Assembly (NCBI GenBank): GCA_028023455.1
Contig: JAQFVV010006273.1
Span: forward strand, 4,164,142-4,228,141
Direction: 5' to 3'
Length of the DNA stretch: 64,000 nucleotides
Origin: Epiperipatus broadwayi
Lineage: Eukaryota; Onychophora; Udeonychophora; Euonychophora; Peripatidae
The notes beneath the pieces were generated by a model. It ran no database searches. It was not told where the DNA came from and saw only the letters and a program-made list of their open reading frames with translations. This document shows positions 36,901 through 46,549 of the stretch, one piece after another; position 1 is the stretch's first letter, and every line of letters starts with the position of its first letter. The translations under genes and the position numbers were made by a program.

Positions 36901-37325
36901 ACTCCAATTTTCATCATGGGGTTTTGTAAGATTAATTGCTATAGCATTAGTCTATATGATTAATTTATTGAGCTAAAAATTAATTCATAAATTATATATT
37001 AATTAATAGAATTTTTTGTATATATCATTTTTACTCAGTAGAGCAGTCTTTGTTATTTGTTTTGCAGTGTTTATATGTTTATTTTTTAAAGAATGTTTAT
37101 TGTTATTATCATATTTTAATAATTTAGACATAGCCATATATAATTACAGAGTTTAAAATATCTTCATAGAGTAAATAAATCTACATCGTTACAATAATAA
37201 TTTAGAAGTTAGATGCCCAAATAATTTCTTAATAAACTTGTAAACAAAGCCTATATTCTTATATTAGTCAAATAGTTGATAGATATTTTTATTTGACTCT
37301 TACATTCTTAAATAGTAAATAAATC
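33970..37325. other. AT-rich DNA, no gene seen
   Basis: A/T homopolymers around 35430 and 35555. A loose ~177-bp repeat may link AAGTTTATAGAGAATTTATT (36166) and AAGTTTATAGATGACTGGTT (36343). Nothing else supported. Confidence 0.45.
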
Positions 37326-37329
37326 CAAC

Positions 37330-37790
37330 ATTATATTAGTGGAGATTTTTGTAATTATTAATCAAGTCAGCTTACAGTTTTAAAAAGCCCACAAATAAAT
37401 CACAGCTATTAAACATATAAACCTGAGAATATAATCCTAGTTATGGGGAAAATAAGTTTAAATATATTATTATAATATTTCACTAGATAGATTTAGTCAT
37501 TTATCTACTACCTAAATAAATCAAGCATTAATACTTCAAAAAACAGAAATTTTATATTGGTGGTGACTATTTTAATTATTAATCAAACTAGTTTACAATT
37601 CCAAATAACAATCAAGTTTAATGCCAATTTAGTTGTCTGTGAATATCCTTGATATTCTCAGTGGTATATATTTAATAGTTGGGATTTATTTACAGACTTA
37701 TTAAAATGATTGAAATAATCATCTTGTTATTTGAAACTCTAAGTTGGCTTAATAAATAATTACAAAAATCACTGCTGATATGAAGTTTCA
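37330..37790. repeat. Diverged repeat in direct and inverted copies
   Basis: A block around TAATTATTAATCAAGTCAGC (37355) recurs directly as TAATTATTAATCAAACTAGT (37573). It also occurs inverted at 37722-37790, where the reverse complement reads AATTATTTATTAAGCCAACT. The last two copies flank a ~60-bp centre and so form a foldback structure. It lies directly upstream of the palindrome at 37.8-38.0 kb. Confidence 0.55.
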
Positions 37791-37813
37791 TTTTTCAAAG
37801 TAATAATATTTAT

Positions 37814-38016
37814 TATTACATTTTCATTTACCATTGTCAAACTTTCCCCTACTCACAACTTTGACGCCATCCATTTCAGATAAATATAATAAATGATTAT
37901 GATATAATGATTATTACTAATCAAATAATTAGTAATAATCATTGTATTTATATGAAATGGAATGCATCAAAGTTGTGAGTGGAGGGAGTTTGATGATGGT
38001 AAATGAAAATGTAACA
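37814..38016. mobile_element. 200-bp palindrome upstream of a hammerhead remnant
   Basis: Arms: ATTTTCATTTACCATTGTCA, AACTTTCCCCTACTCACAAC and TTTGACGCCATCCATTTCA on the left are matched inverted on the right (TGAAATGGAATGCATCAAAG, TTGTGAGTGGAGGGAGTTTG, ATGATGGTAAATGAAAAT). The centre is TACTAATCAAATAATTAGTA. Related half-copies lie at 39665-39745 and at 42660-42780 plus 43010-43080. Each time a hammerhead-like sequence follows within about 50-100 bp on the plus strand. Confidence 0.8.
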
Positions 38017-38068
38017 ATTTACTCTAGATAAATACTCTTCATATAATAGAGATATATATAAGAGATAG

Positions 38069-38125
38069 TGACCTGGGCCAACTAATGAGGGCTGGTTCAG
38101 CATGAAATGCATCTTGGGGGTCATT
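38069..38125 (+). ncRNA. Hammerhead ribozyme remnant, core mutated
   Basis: Stem I TGACC..CCAA / TTGG..GGTCA, core CTAATGA in place of CTGATGA (the essential G5 is A), stem II GGCTGGTTCAGCAT-like, core GAAA intact, triplet ending in AUC. Architecture preserved, catalysis probably lost. Confidence 0.65.
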
Positions 38126-38612
38126 TGTCTTTTATTGTATCTTTATTTATATGAATTTAAGAAGAATGGGGAAGTATGTAGGTGTTTATTATATCTATAT
38201 AATACTATTTACTATTTAAGAATGTAAACAGATATCAGATAGAAGTGATTATTTCTTGATGATTAATACATTGGAATTAATACAAAAATGTGGGGATTGT
38301 TCACAATTTTGTTAAAAAAATTATTTTTTGGGAGTTGACTTGTGAATTATTATGCTAATATTTTCAAACTTAGTTACTCCAATGAATAAGTTTATATTCT
38401 TAACATTACATATTTAATAATCATAATTTATTTATAGGCATATTAAAATTGTTAAAAATATAAAGATTATAAAAATATATCAATAGTTACATCTACCTAT
38501 AAACTGATCATAAGTCGTACTGAAAAATTTTAATCTGGAATATCCTTTTCAATACATATGGAATGCTAACAAATAATAGAATTTACAAAATTTTATAAAG
38601 TAGTTTTAAACA

Positions 38613-38830
38613 AAATGGTAAATAAATTGTTTCATGAGATTAACAAACTATGGTGTCATCTTTCTGCTTATTTATCCCAATCTGCTTTAGGGAAAAGAAT
38701 TTAAATACATTTATTCATAAAAGTATACTGCAACTATACATTAAGACATGTAAATAAATTGTATTGCGAAATTAGCAAGTTTCGGCACCACTTTTTTGCT
38801 TAGTTATCTCAACCTACATTCACACATATA
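38613..38830 (+). repeat. Tandem duplication, about 134-bp step
   Basis: GTAAATAAATTGT-TCATGAGATTAACAAACTATGGTGTCATCTTTCTGCTTATTTATCCCAA and its diverged partner at 38747 (GTAAATAAATTGTATTGCGA... GGCACCACTTTTTTGCTTAGTTATCTCAA) align throughout. Confidence 0.65.
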
Positions 38831-39479
38831 AATAGATATAATCCTAATAATCTTTTTTTGTTCATATCTTAGAAATTTTGATTAAATATTTATTAAATTA
38901 AGTTTATATAAAAATATACAGATAAAATTTAGAGTAAGTTAACTATATATATTTACACACAGTTAAATGTTTAGATTTATAAGATTCAAGCTTATTTTTA
39001 ATTATATGCACCTTATTTATATATGCAACCATCTCAAGAGATAGTCACTTGTTTTACTAATTCAGAAAGAATATGGACAGCTATTAAATATGAGGTGAAT
39101 TATAATACATCTTTCATAACATTTGATCTTTGGAAATTCAAATCCATATCATGACATGCAGTATTGCTTGGAACCATATCAATCTAAAAAAATAACCCAA
39201 TATTAAACATGCAAGTAAAACTGTTTTTAGTTCTATTTTTACATTACATAGGCCTGACTAGCCTTTTTGTTGCAAAAATCATAAGTTTTGGTCTATATGG
39301 ATCTCTAGATCTATTCAGTGATGTAAGATTTTTGATTCATTTTCATCGGAAAAAAAAGTACAGAAGAAAACTCATTTTGACAATTATATGAAATTATTGA
39401 GACTTCATGCTCAGTATATTAATAATTTTTATTAGTCATACTCATTTAGCATTAAATGTTTATCTTAGGGATGATATAT

Positions 39480-40950
39480 TTTTTTTACATATTTTTGGTT
39501 ATATGTTTATGATTGCACCCCTTTACAAAGTGTTAAAAACAGATAGAAAACAGTCCTTACATTGTATGAGAGTGGTGTAATAAAAATTACATAACAGAAA
39601 TATTATTTATTAAATGGATAATCTTTAGTCTAATGAATGACCAATAAAAATTATAAATATACTTTCATTAAATAGATTGTGCCAAAATTGTGAGGGCAGT
39701 AAATTTGATACTTATCAGTTAAACTATAGTAATTAATTATCTATATACTAATCAATAATAAAAAATATTGTAAAAGATTGTGATCTGGGTCTAACTAATG
39801 AGTGTTGATTCAGCATCTTGGGAATCATACACTTTTTTTACTAGTCTTTGGTCAAATGTTTATCATTACATATCCCCACAAGGTGTTATAAATGGATAAC
39901 ATGCATGAGAGTGGATTAGTAAAAATTACACTCCAGAAATATTATTCCCGCTCAGTCTCTTGGACATTAAAAATCACATGACTTTCTGGATGTCTTACCA
40001 TACTGTTATGATTAGTTGCATTTTCTTCATGTAAGATTTTTTTTTAACAATCTACCCTTAAGAATCAATTTGCAATGCATAAGATAACAAGTAAAATAAC
40101 ATGCATTTTCATGATGATGATTGAGATGAGAGGAATGAATACCAATAACTTTAAAAATATATATCTACAAGCAATAGTTGCTCATTATTTTACAAGGTAT
40201 AAAAGTGAAAAGAAACTAGTTCTTATGTTGTATGAAAAGAATATAATCAAAACTATTAAATTGTAAATTGGGGAAAGAGATTCGAGTATTTGATATGATA
40301 GAGTTTCAGATATTTGATATCTACTTTATATGAAGATTAAAGCTTTTTTCATAAAATATTTGCATAGTGAGAGGAGATAATCTGAGTTTCTGAATTGGTA
40401 GATGGTTGTAATATGGAGTTGGAAAAAAATGAAGGCATTGATAAAAATTATAAAAATTGTAAACATAAATCTTCAATGCAAGCATTGTTTATTCTTCTGT
40501 AAGCCACTACTTGTTATAAAAGTGGTGTAATAAAAAATATTGAGCTATGAACATGGATATGAAGATTCAGACATTTGATGTTTTTAATTCAACTGAAGAA
40601 CAAAGTTTGTTAACAAAATGCTGCTAAGAAAGAGAGTAAGGTCTAAATTTTTATATGAGAAAACTTATTTAGAGAGGCTTTGATAAAAATCTAAAAAATT
40701 GGCAATATATATCTTTAGTGCAATGTTTATCCATATTTTCACAAACAGTTATAAATGATATAAAAAATTAATCCCTATTATGTAGGAGAGTTATGTAAGG
40801 AAATTATTAAGATGTCAACATGGTCATGGTGATTCAATTACTTGATAGCTAATGTGTTAGTTGATGGTTGCAATATGATAAAAGTGAGATAAGTATTGTA
40901 TTGATAAAAATTAAAGTACATTTTTTAGGTATCTATGCTGAAATTGTTCT
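39480..40950 (+). repeat. Diverged tandem array, units of about 220-350 bp
   Basis: A recurring block of the type '..CACAAGGTGTTATAAA-GGATA-..-TGTATGAGAGTGGTGTAATAAAAATTA..' appears near 39520, 39890, 40195, 40510 and 40745. A second block of the type 'TTGATAAAAATTA-AAAATTG-AA' appears near 40437, 40680 and 40899. Unit length varies by indels. The array lies between hammerhead copies at 39.8 and 41.2 kb and may be body sequence of the same family. Confidence 0.55.
39777..39830 (+). ncRNA. Hammerhead remnant with deleted box 2
   Basis: GTGATCTGGGTCTAACTAATGAGTGTTGATTCAGCA resembles the 5' half of the family (G5 changed to A), but the following GAAA and stem III are deleted, so CAGCATCTTGGGAATCATA follows directly. 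Preceded at 39665-39745 by a diverged half of the 37.8-kb palindrome. Confidence 0.55.
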
Positions 40951-41046
40951 AGTTACAATAAAGGGCTTTTAGATTCAGACTTTCACATGACCTCAACCAT
41001 CCATGCTATCTCATACCACTGGTACTCTTGATCACACACATGTTGA

Positions 41047-41100
41047 AAAGATAATCACCAATATATGATTTCATGCTAAACCAGCACTCAAGAGTTGGAG
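41047..41100 (-). ncRNA. Hammerhead remnant, left arm of element B
   Basis: The minus strand reads CCAA, CTCTTGA (box 1 damaged), GTGCTGGTTTAGCAT, GAAA, TCATATA, TTGG, TGATTATC. Box 2 and the 3' strand of stem I remain. The distal 5' strand of stem I is gone. Confidence 0.6.
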
Positions 41101-41184
41101 GGTTTGAATCTTGTCCATTAAAGCATGAAGATTGGCTACTTTAATATAAGCTGAGCTTTGATTGTATATATGTGTGTGGAGATG

Positions 41185-41245
41185 ATAATCTGGACCAACT
41201 GATGAGTGCTAGTATTTAGCACGAAATATGTATATTGGTGATTAT
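41185..41245 (+). ncRNA. Best-preserved hammerhead ribozyme, right arm of element B
   Basis: Stem I ATAATC (41185-41190), loop TGGA, CCAA (41195-41198), core CTGATGA (41199-41205), stem II GTGCTA-GTATT-TAGCAC with six Watson-Crick pairs including the G-C next to the core, core GAAA (41223-41226), short stem III ATA-TG-TAT, cleavage predicted after A41234 (triplet AUA), TTGG (41235-41238), GATTAT (41240-41245). Compared with the 17.3-kb copy, stem I has ATAATC/GATTAT instead of ATGATC/GATCAT, a compensatory change. All conserved core positions are present. This one is the best candidate for self-cleaving activity. Stem III is so short that a dimeric form may be needed. Confidence 0.82.
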
Positions 41246-42462
41246 TTATCTTTTAAACGTGTGTGATCAAGTGTATCAGTGGTATGATAGCATGGATGGT
41301 TGAGGGTTATGTAAAATACTGAGTTCAAACTACTATATATTACATATAGTACTGTAAAAAATCTTTTTGCAAAATAAAGGGTTTTGTAAATAATGTTTAG
41401 CATATCTGCTTGTCATGGGTGTGACCTAAAATTTTGAAAATGTTTTTTTAAGTAGTAGTTAGATTTTTGAACAAGTTTACAATTTGTTTTGGGTAGTCAT
41501 CTCATAACTGATTTAGCTAGCCATAAAATTTCTGACAATTTAATGAGTATCTTGCTATTCTAAGTTGTAAAAAACCCAGATTAATTTGGATCGAATAAAT
41601 GTGCATTGAAGCACTGGTCATATCATTGAAATGCAAAATATTTTTCATCAGTGGTGAAGGAACTATCATACTCCTATGAGCACTGATTTTTCTTTACAAG
41701 TTTCAGTATATGTATGAATTGCATTATAGGTTACACCCATTTGTCATTTTTGGTACTCAAATTTTTTATGAACTCTCAAAAATAAAGCCATTTAATTACT
41801 AATTTTAATGTATGTAATAAAGAACATTTTATTGCAAAAAATTGAAATAATGTATAATATAAAAACATTTTAAAAAAAATACAAGAGTTTAAATAGTTTT
41901 GATACTACTAATATATTTTTGCTTGCTCAATACCTATCACATATATCTTAGGTGCTCAATAATTAATTGTTAAAATTTTTAATATATTTACAGATAATAT
42001 TAACTTTATTATTTATTAATATTTTCACAATTTGGCATAAATTTACTATAAAATAAAAATATGTATATTGTAGTATATTTTTCAAAATAAACTTTTTTGG
42101 TTAAGATTATTATAAGCCAATCATAAAAAAATATGACACACGAAAAACGCTTGAATAAATATAAACTTTTTTATCAACTTTATTTTATAATAAATAATAT
42201 CACTATGGTCTGTTGATCAAGAAGTCAATTGTTATGGTCAACCAATTGAATGTCAACCAGAAAAGTAGCACTCTAATAACTAAACTGATTTGTTTTTTTC
42301 AGACAAGATTCCTCATACTAGAGTTTACTATTCTTAACACTGTGCTCAATCAGTCATGCTGAATAATTTATTATAAAAATATAGACAGACATACAAATAT
42401 ACAAAATATATTCAACCACTATTTGCTTAACCCAATTTATTCTTTCTATAGGTTACATTAAT

Positions 42463-42594
42463 CAAAACACCTTTACTTTTTTTTCTTATGTGTCATAGCA
42501 TCAGCCGGGAAGTGAACCTGCTAACCTGGGACAACTGCTTGTAAAACAGCTGTTGCTGACCTCTTGACCACCAATGCTTGACAAAACACCTTTA
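42463..42594 (-). mobile_element. SINE copy 3 (tRNA-derived), 13-bp duplication
   Basis: Flanked by CAAAACACCTTTA at 42463-42475 and 42582-42594. On the minus strand the body reads GTCAAGCATTGGTGG ... CTGTTTTACAAGCAG ... GGTTCACTTCCC ... GCTGATGCTATGACACAT and an A run. The same length and subfamily as copy 2. Confidence 0.88.
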
Positions 42595-42659
42595 ATTTAA
42601 CAATTTATATTGCCTAAACAAAATTATAAAGTATTGTTTTGATTTATAGTTATAATTAC

Positions 42660-43080
42660 TCCTAATTTAAAATTTTTTAACTGACATATGACAAACTTTT
42701 TGTATGCATAATTTAATACCAACCATTTCAGAAAAATGCATTAATGATTATTACTCATCATACAATAAATTAAAGATTATTCTATATATAAACTTCATTT
42801 CTTTTTTTCATATGTAATTTTTTTAATGTTATACCTCAAACCTCCATTTCCCCCCCATATATATGATTAAAATCATATCATTTATATTTTTTATTACTTT
42901 TTACAATCCACTATTGACATATTAATTTTTGACTAAGGTTTAAAGTTTATATGTGGAATAGAGATAATTTCTAGTTTGATAGGTAATTAATTGTTAATTT
43001 ATTTTTCTGAGGTGGTTGGTATCAAAGTAGTAACTGCAGAAAGTTTGATATTTGTAAATCAAAGTGTAATAATTTAATAA
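42660..43080. repeat. Split, diverged copy of the 37.8-kb palindrome
   Basis: TGACAAACTTTTTGTATGCA, AATTTAATACCAACCATTTCAG (42690-42731) and the inverted partner CTGAGGTGGTTGGTATCAAAG, GCAGAAAGTTTGATATTTGT (43006-43055) correspond to the two arms. The loop between them is expanded to about 280 bp. Confidence 0.5.
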
Positions 43081-43107
43081 TGATAAATACTGAACAAATG
43101 AGGAAGA

Positions 43108-43180
43108 CAAATGTATGAAATTAAAACTTAGACTACTGAAGAATGCTAATTCAGAATGAAAAGCAGATTTGAAGGCTTTT
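43108..43180 (+). ncRNA. Strongly degenerate hammerhead copy
   Basis: ACTACTGAAGAATGCTAATTCAGAATGAAAAGCAGATTTGAAGGC aligns with the family (CTGATGA as CTGAAGA, stem II TGCTAATTCAGAAT, GAAA) and lies in the same place relative to the palindrome half. Inactive. Confidence 0.45.
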
Positions 43181-43199
43181 TTTAAAATTATAAATGTTT

Positions 43200-45100
43200 T
43201 GATTCATATATTTTAAGAATGTGATGATGGTATGGAACTTTTAAAGTAAGTATATCTTTAAGAAATTGTGCTAAATGTAAATAGTCGATATAAGCGTAGA
43301 TATATACTTATTAATAAAATAAATTTATGTGTTTATACTAGCTCCAATTAAAAATGTGAGAATTTTTGTTTAATATATTGTTACAAGTTACATACAGATA
43401 TTAGATGACATACATATATTGTATGACAATTAATATAACGATTTAAACATAATATTCAATTGCGTTATTTATAAAAAGCTATATAATTATTCTTGAGCAT
43501 TGTTAGTGGTGCCTTTAAAATGTTCAAATAATAAATATGGTACATTTTATTAAATTTTAACTTACAAAATTATAATCTTTAGCAATAAATTAAAAAAAAA
43601 AAAAACTTACATTAAAATCTCATGTATATATACTTTTTTTTTACGAATGTAAATAAAACTAAGAAATCTAAAAATTACGATCTGAAAATTGATCAAATCA
43701 TCGTAAAAGTTGACGTTTTAAAATTAATTAAAAATATATAATCATATTAAAAGAAGTTTGTAATAATTAAATGTTGCTAAAAGGAAATATCTCTATAAAA
43801 TTAAATATTCTCTTTAAAATGATAATTATAAAAGATGGAATTTCTACGATTTATCAAAAGAATTGGTACAAGTTTCTTTTAAGACCCAAAATTCCTTTCA
43901 AACAGGAAGCTTATTGGCTTGTTCCTTTGCAGATTTTAATCCAAGGTGAATGCCTTTAGCAAAGTCATTTCGACCTGCTAATGGTATAGTCCTATTTAAA
44001 TAAAACATGTAGGTCAGTGAAAGTCTCATAAGTTATGGTTCATTAACATAAAAATATTAAATGAATAATGCACTGTTTATAAATATTTGCCGATAGAATA
44101 AAAGTCATAAATTTTAATATTAGATATTTGTTTTATAAGAAAAATATGTTAAATATATAGTTATTTTTAATTTTTTAAAATTATAATCCTAATTTTTCAA
44201 TTTTTAAAATATAAATATTGAGATAATAATAAAATAATGACACTTTTATAAGAGCAAGATATATTACAAAATTATGTATCTGAATAATCAATCTCTCACC
44301 ATCTGACAAATGGAATGCTTCATGAAAAATACCATCTTCTCTTACTATTATTTTATCAGTGATCTGTCTGTTAAATCATTCAAGTGGGTTATTTAAAAGC
44401 TGTTTTACTTATGCATTTTAATGAACTTTAAAACTAAGCTAAAAATAAACTCTGGGCTCAATATCAATTGAAGATATAAAATATTCTTTCCTCTGGCAAC
44501 TCGAGACCTTTGTCTTTTAAAAATCGCTTAATATCATTTTGCATATCAGTAAGTAGTCTTAGCTGAAATAAAAACTTTAAATTTCCCTTCTTGTGATTTG
44601 AAAAAGTTTCCATGCTTCATCTAACGGTATTTTAATTTCAGATCATGTATAAAAGTAGGTGGATATTAGAGATTTTCAAATGTACTTCATTAAGAGAAGG
44701 AAAATCAATAACAAATTGACAATGACGATTAATAATTATCTAGTGACAGCAATTAATTAGTGGAATTTTCAATAATTAATCATTCTGCTTTTAAATTAGA
44801 CATACACACACATGACACAGGATAGTTTAATGAAGAGCAGAACACTTGATAAATTGGAACTTTGAGGTTATGAATTTGGGCAGAAAGGAGATGAGAAAAT
44901 AATAGAACTATATTAAAAAATATTTATGTATTAAAAAAGCAACTTATAGAGGAAGTATAAAAAAAATAGAAATTGGTTTAAGCCTGTGCAGGTAGATATA
45001 TAAAATTCTGGAAAAAAATATGACTGCAGAGAAATTTTTAAAAAAGGTATATTTTCAGCAACATAATTTTTTCTTTCACCATTACCATGCTAATTAATGT
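43200..45100. other. AT-rich DNA with no identified gene
   Basis: CpG is slightly more frequent between 43.26 and 44.0 kb, where a 62-codon plus-strand frame (43771-43959) encodes KIPFKQEAYWLVPLQ. No family recognised and no support beyond openness. Confidence 0.4.
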
Positions 45101-45119
45101 AACTCTTAGTAACTAATAG

Positions 45120-45840
45120 ATACAGTGTTATCCTATCCAATATTCCCAGAATAGTTTCTAATTTACCATTTTCTCATTGATGAGCTTTGATTCTTGGAAT
45201 AATATGACTAGATCTTTAGTATCCAATTCATCTTTCTTCTGGCAGTCATTTTTAACTTTTTTTTTTACTTTCAATTTATCAGCCCAAATTGAAAAAAAAA
45301 ACAACATAAATGTCCTCAATATAAGGCAACTTAATTTGAGTAGTTATATAGATATGAAACTAGTTCACTATCTTTATATTATGGTGCTCATAGTTTCTTA
45401 ATATCCATACACATTTCTATTCCATAGTCAGGATTAATATAAAACTAATAAAATATGATTCTAATATATGATTCCATCTTACATATTGCCATAAACATGA
45501 TAGCTGCAACACCATTTAACACAAGACTTAGTAAATAATAAATGCCAGGTGATAATGTTTATTAAATTTCTATCTAATGCTGTTTTATCAAATATTCCCA
45601 GACTAGTTTTTAGTTTAAAATGTTTTGAAATATGGAATAATGTACTGTGATGTTTATGATCCAATGCATCTTCATTCTAGCTGTCATCTTTTATTTTCCG
45701 TTTTGTATTATCAAACTATAAGCCCAAATTAAAAACCTACAAATATTTTCAGTTTAAGACAATGGGCCTGTATATTTTATATAGATATGAAATCAGGTTG
45801 ACAGCTATATATTATGGTATTCTTAAGTTTTTGACAATTG
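45120..45840 (+). repeat. Diverged tandem duplication, about 450-bp step
   Basis: Blocks in the first copy (CCAATATTCCCAGAATAGTT 45138; ATCCAATTCATCTTTCTTCT 45220; AGCCCAAATTGAAAA 45281; TATAGATATGAAACTAG 45346) recur in order in the second (AAATATTCCCAGACTAGTTT 45590; ATCCAATGCATCTTCATTCT 45659; AGCCCAAATTAAAAA 45721; TATAGATATGAAATCAG 45780). An inverted relative of the first block is at 46180-46215. Confidence 0.65.
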
Positions 45841-45951
45841 TTGGGATTGGTATAAAATCTATCAAATATCAAAATACTGCTGAACAACAATGTAGTGTGA
45901 TATTTTATTGATTTTATATTAATCCTGGCAACAGGATAGAGAGATCTATAG

Positions 45952-46022
45952 ATATTAAAAAACTAAAGATGCAATAATATGTAAATATTAAAAAACTAAA
46001 GATACAATAATATGTAAATATT
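45952..46022 (+). repeat. Tandem duplication, 33-bp unit
   Basis: ATATTAAAAAACTAAAGATG CAATAATATGTAA is repeated from 45985 with one substitution. Confidence 0.92.
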
Positions 46023-46549
46023 GAACTGGTTTTAGAACTATATGACTACAGGAAAGTTGGCTTAAATTGAAAACATTTACATGTTTTTCAGTTTGTCTGT
46101 TGGCTTGATATAAAAAGAATAGTAAAAGAATGAGTAGTAGAAAGAAGTTGCATTAGGTTCTAAAGGTTAAGGTACACTGTTCCAAGAACCATAGCTAGAA
46201 ACTAATCTTGGGACATTGGAAAGGTGAGCACTGGTTAGGATTTAATAAGCACCATCATCTGACATCTATTAGTTTTAAATGTTTATATTAAATGAAATAA
46301 CAGTGTGAAAAAATAGTATGCTTCTGAACAGCAATGTGTAAGCTGCAATGATGTGATTTTTATTGGTTTCAAGACAAAAGTTGTTGACGATCATAAAGTA
46401 GTAGTTATTTTTTTTTTAAAAAATGTAAAGTGAGAACTTATGGACAAAATAATCTAGTTGAGATATCATCATGATTTTCAGTGATTATTGAACCATTGCA
46501 GGATGATCTTTCAAGTTTAGTCATATTTTTTGATTTATAGCCTCTCTTC

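Larger units (their letters stand above)
40963..41383. mobile_element. Palindromic hammerhead element B
   Basis: The left arm (about 40975-41095) and right arm (about 41180-41320) are inverted copies, for example CCTCAACCATCCATGCTATC on the left against GATAGCATGGATGGTTGAGG on the right, and CATACCACTGGTAC / TATCAGTGGTATG. Each arm carries a hammerhead motif and the spacer is homologous to that of element A. The left end ACAATAAAGGGCTTTT is found inverted at the right end of copy C (AAGTCCTTTATTGT, 58434-58447), which suggests terminal inverted repeats. The right arm also has TAGCATGGATGGTTGAG and GAGTTCAAACTAC, loosely like pol III A and B boxes. That point is weak. Confidence 0.8.

Noticed and set aside
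41620-41690. Minus-strand CACTGATGA...CAGTG resembling a hammerhead with stem I
   Set aside because: GAAA is absent (only ATTTCAAT follows) and stem II does not pair, so it is too weak to call.
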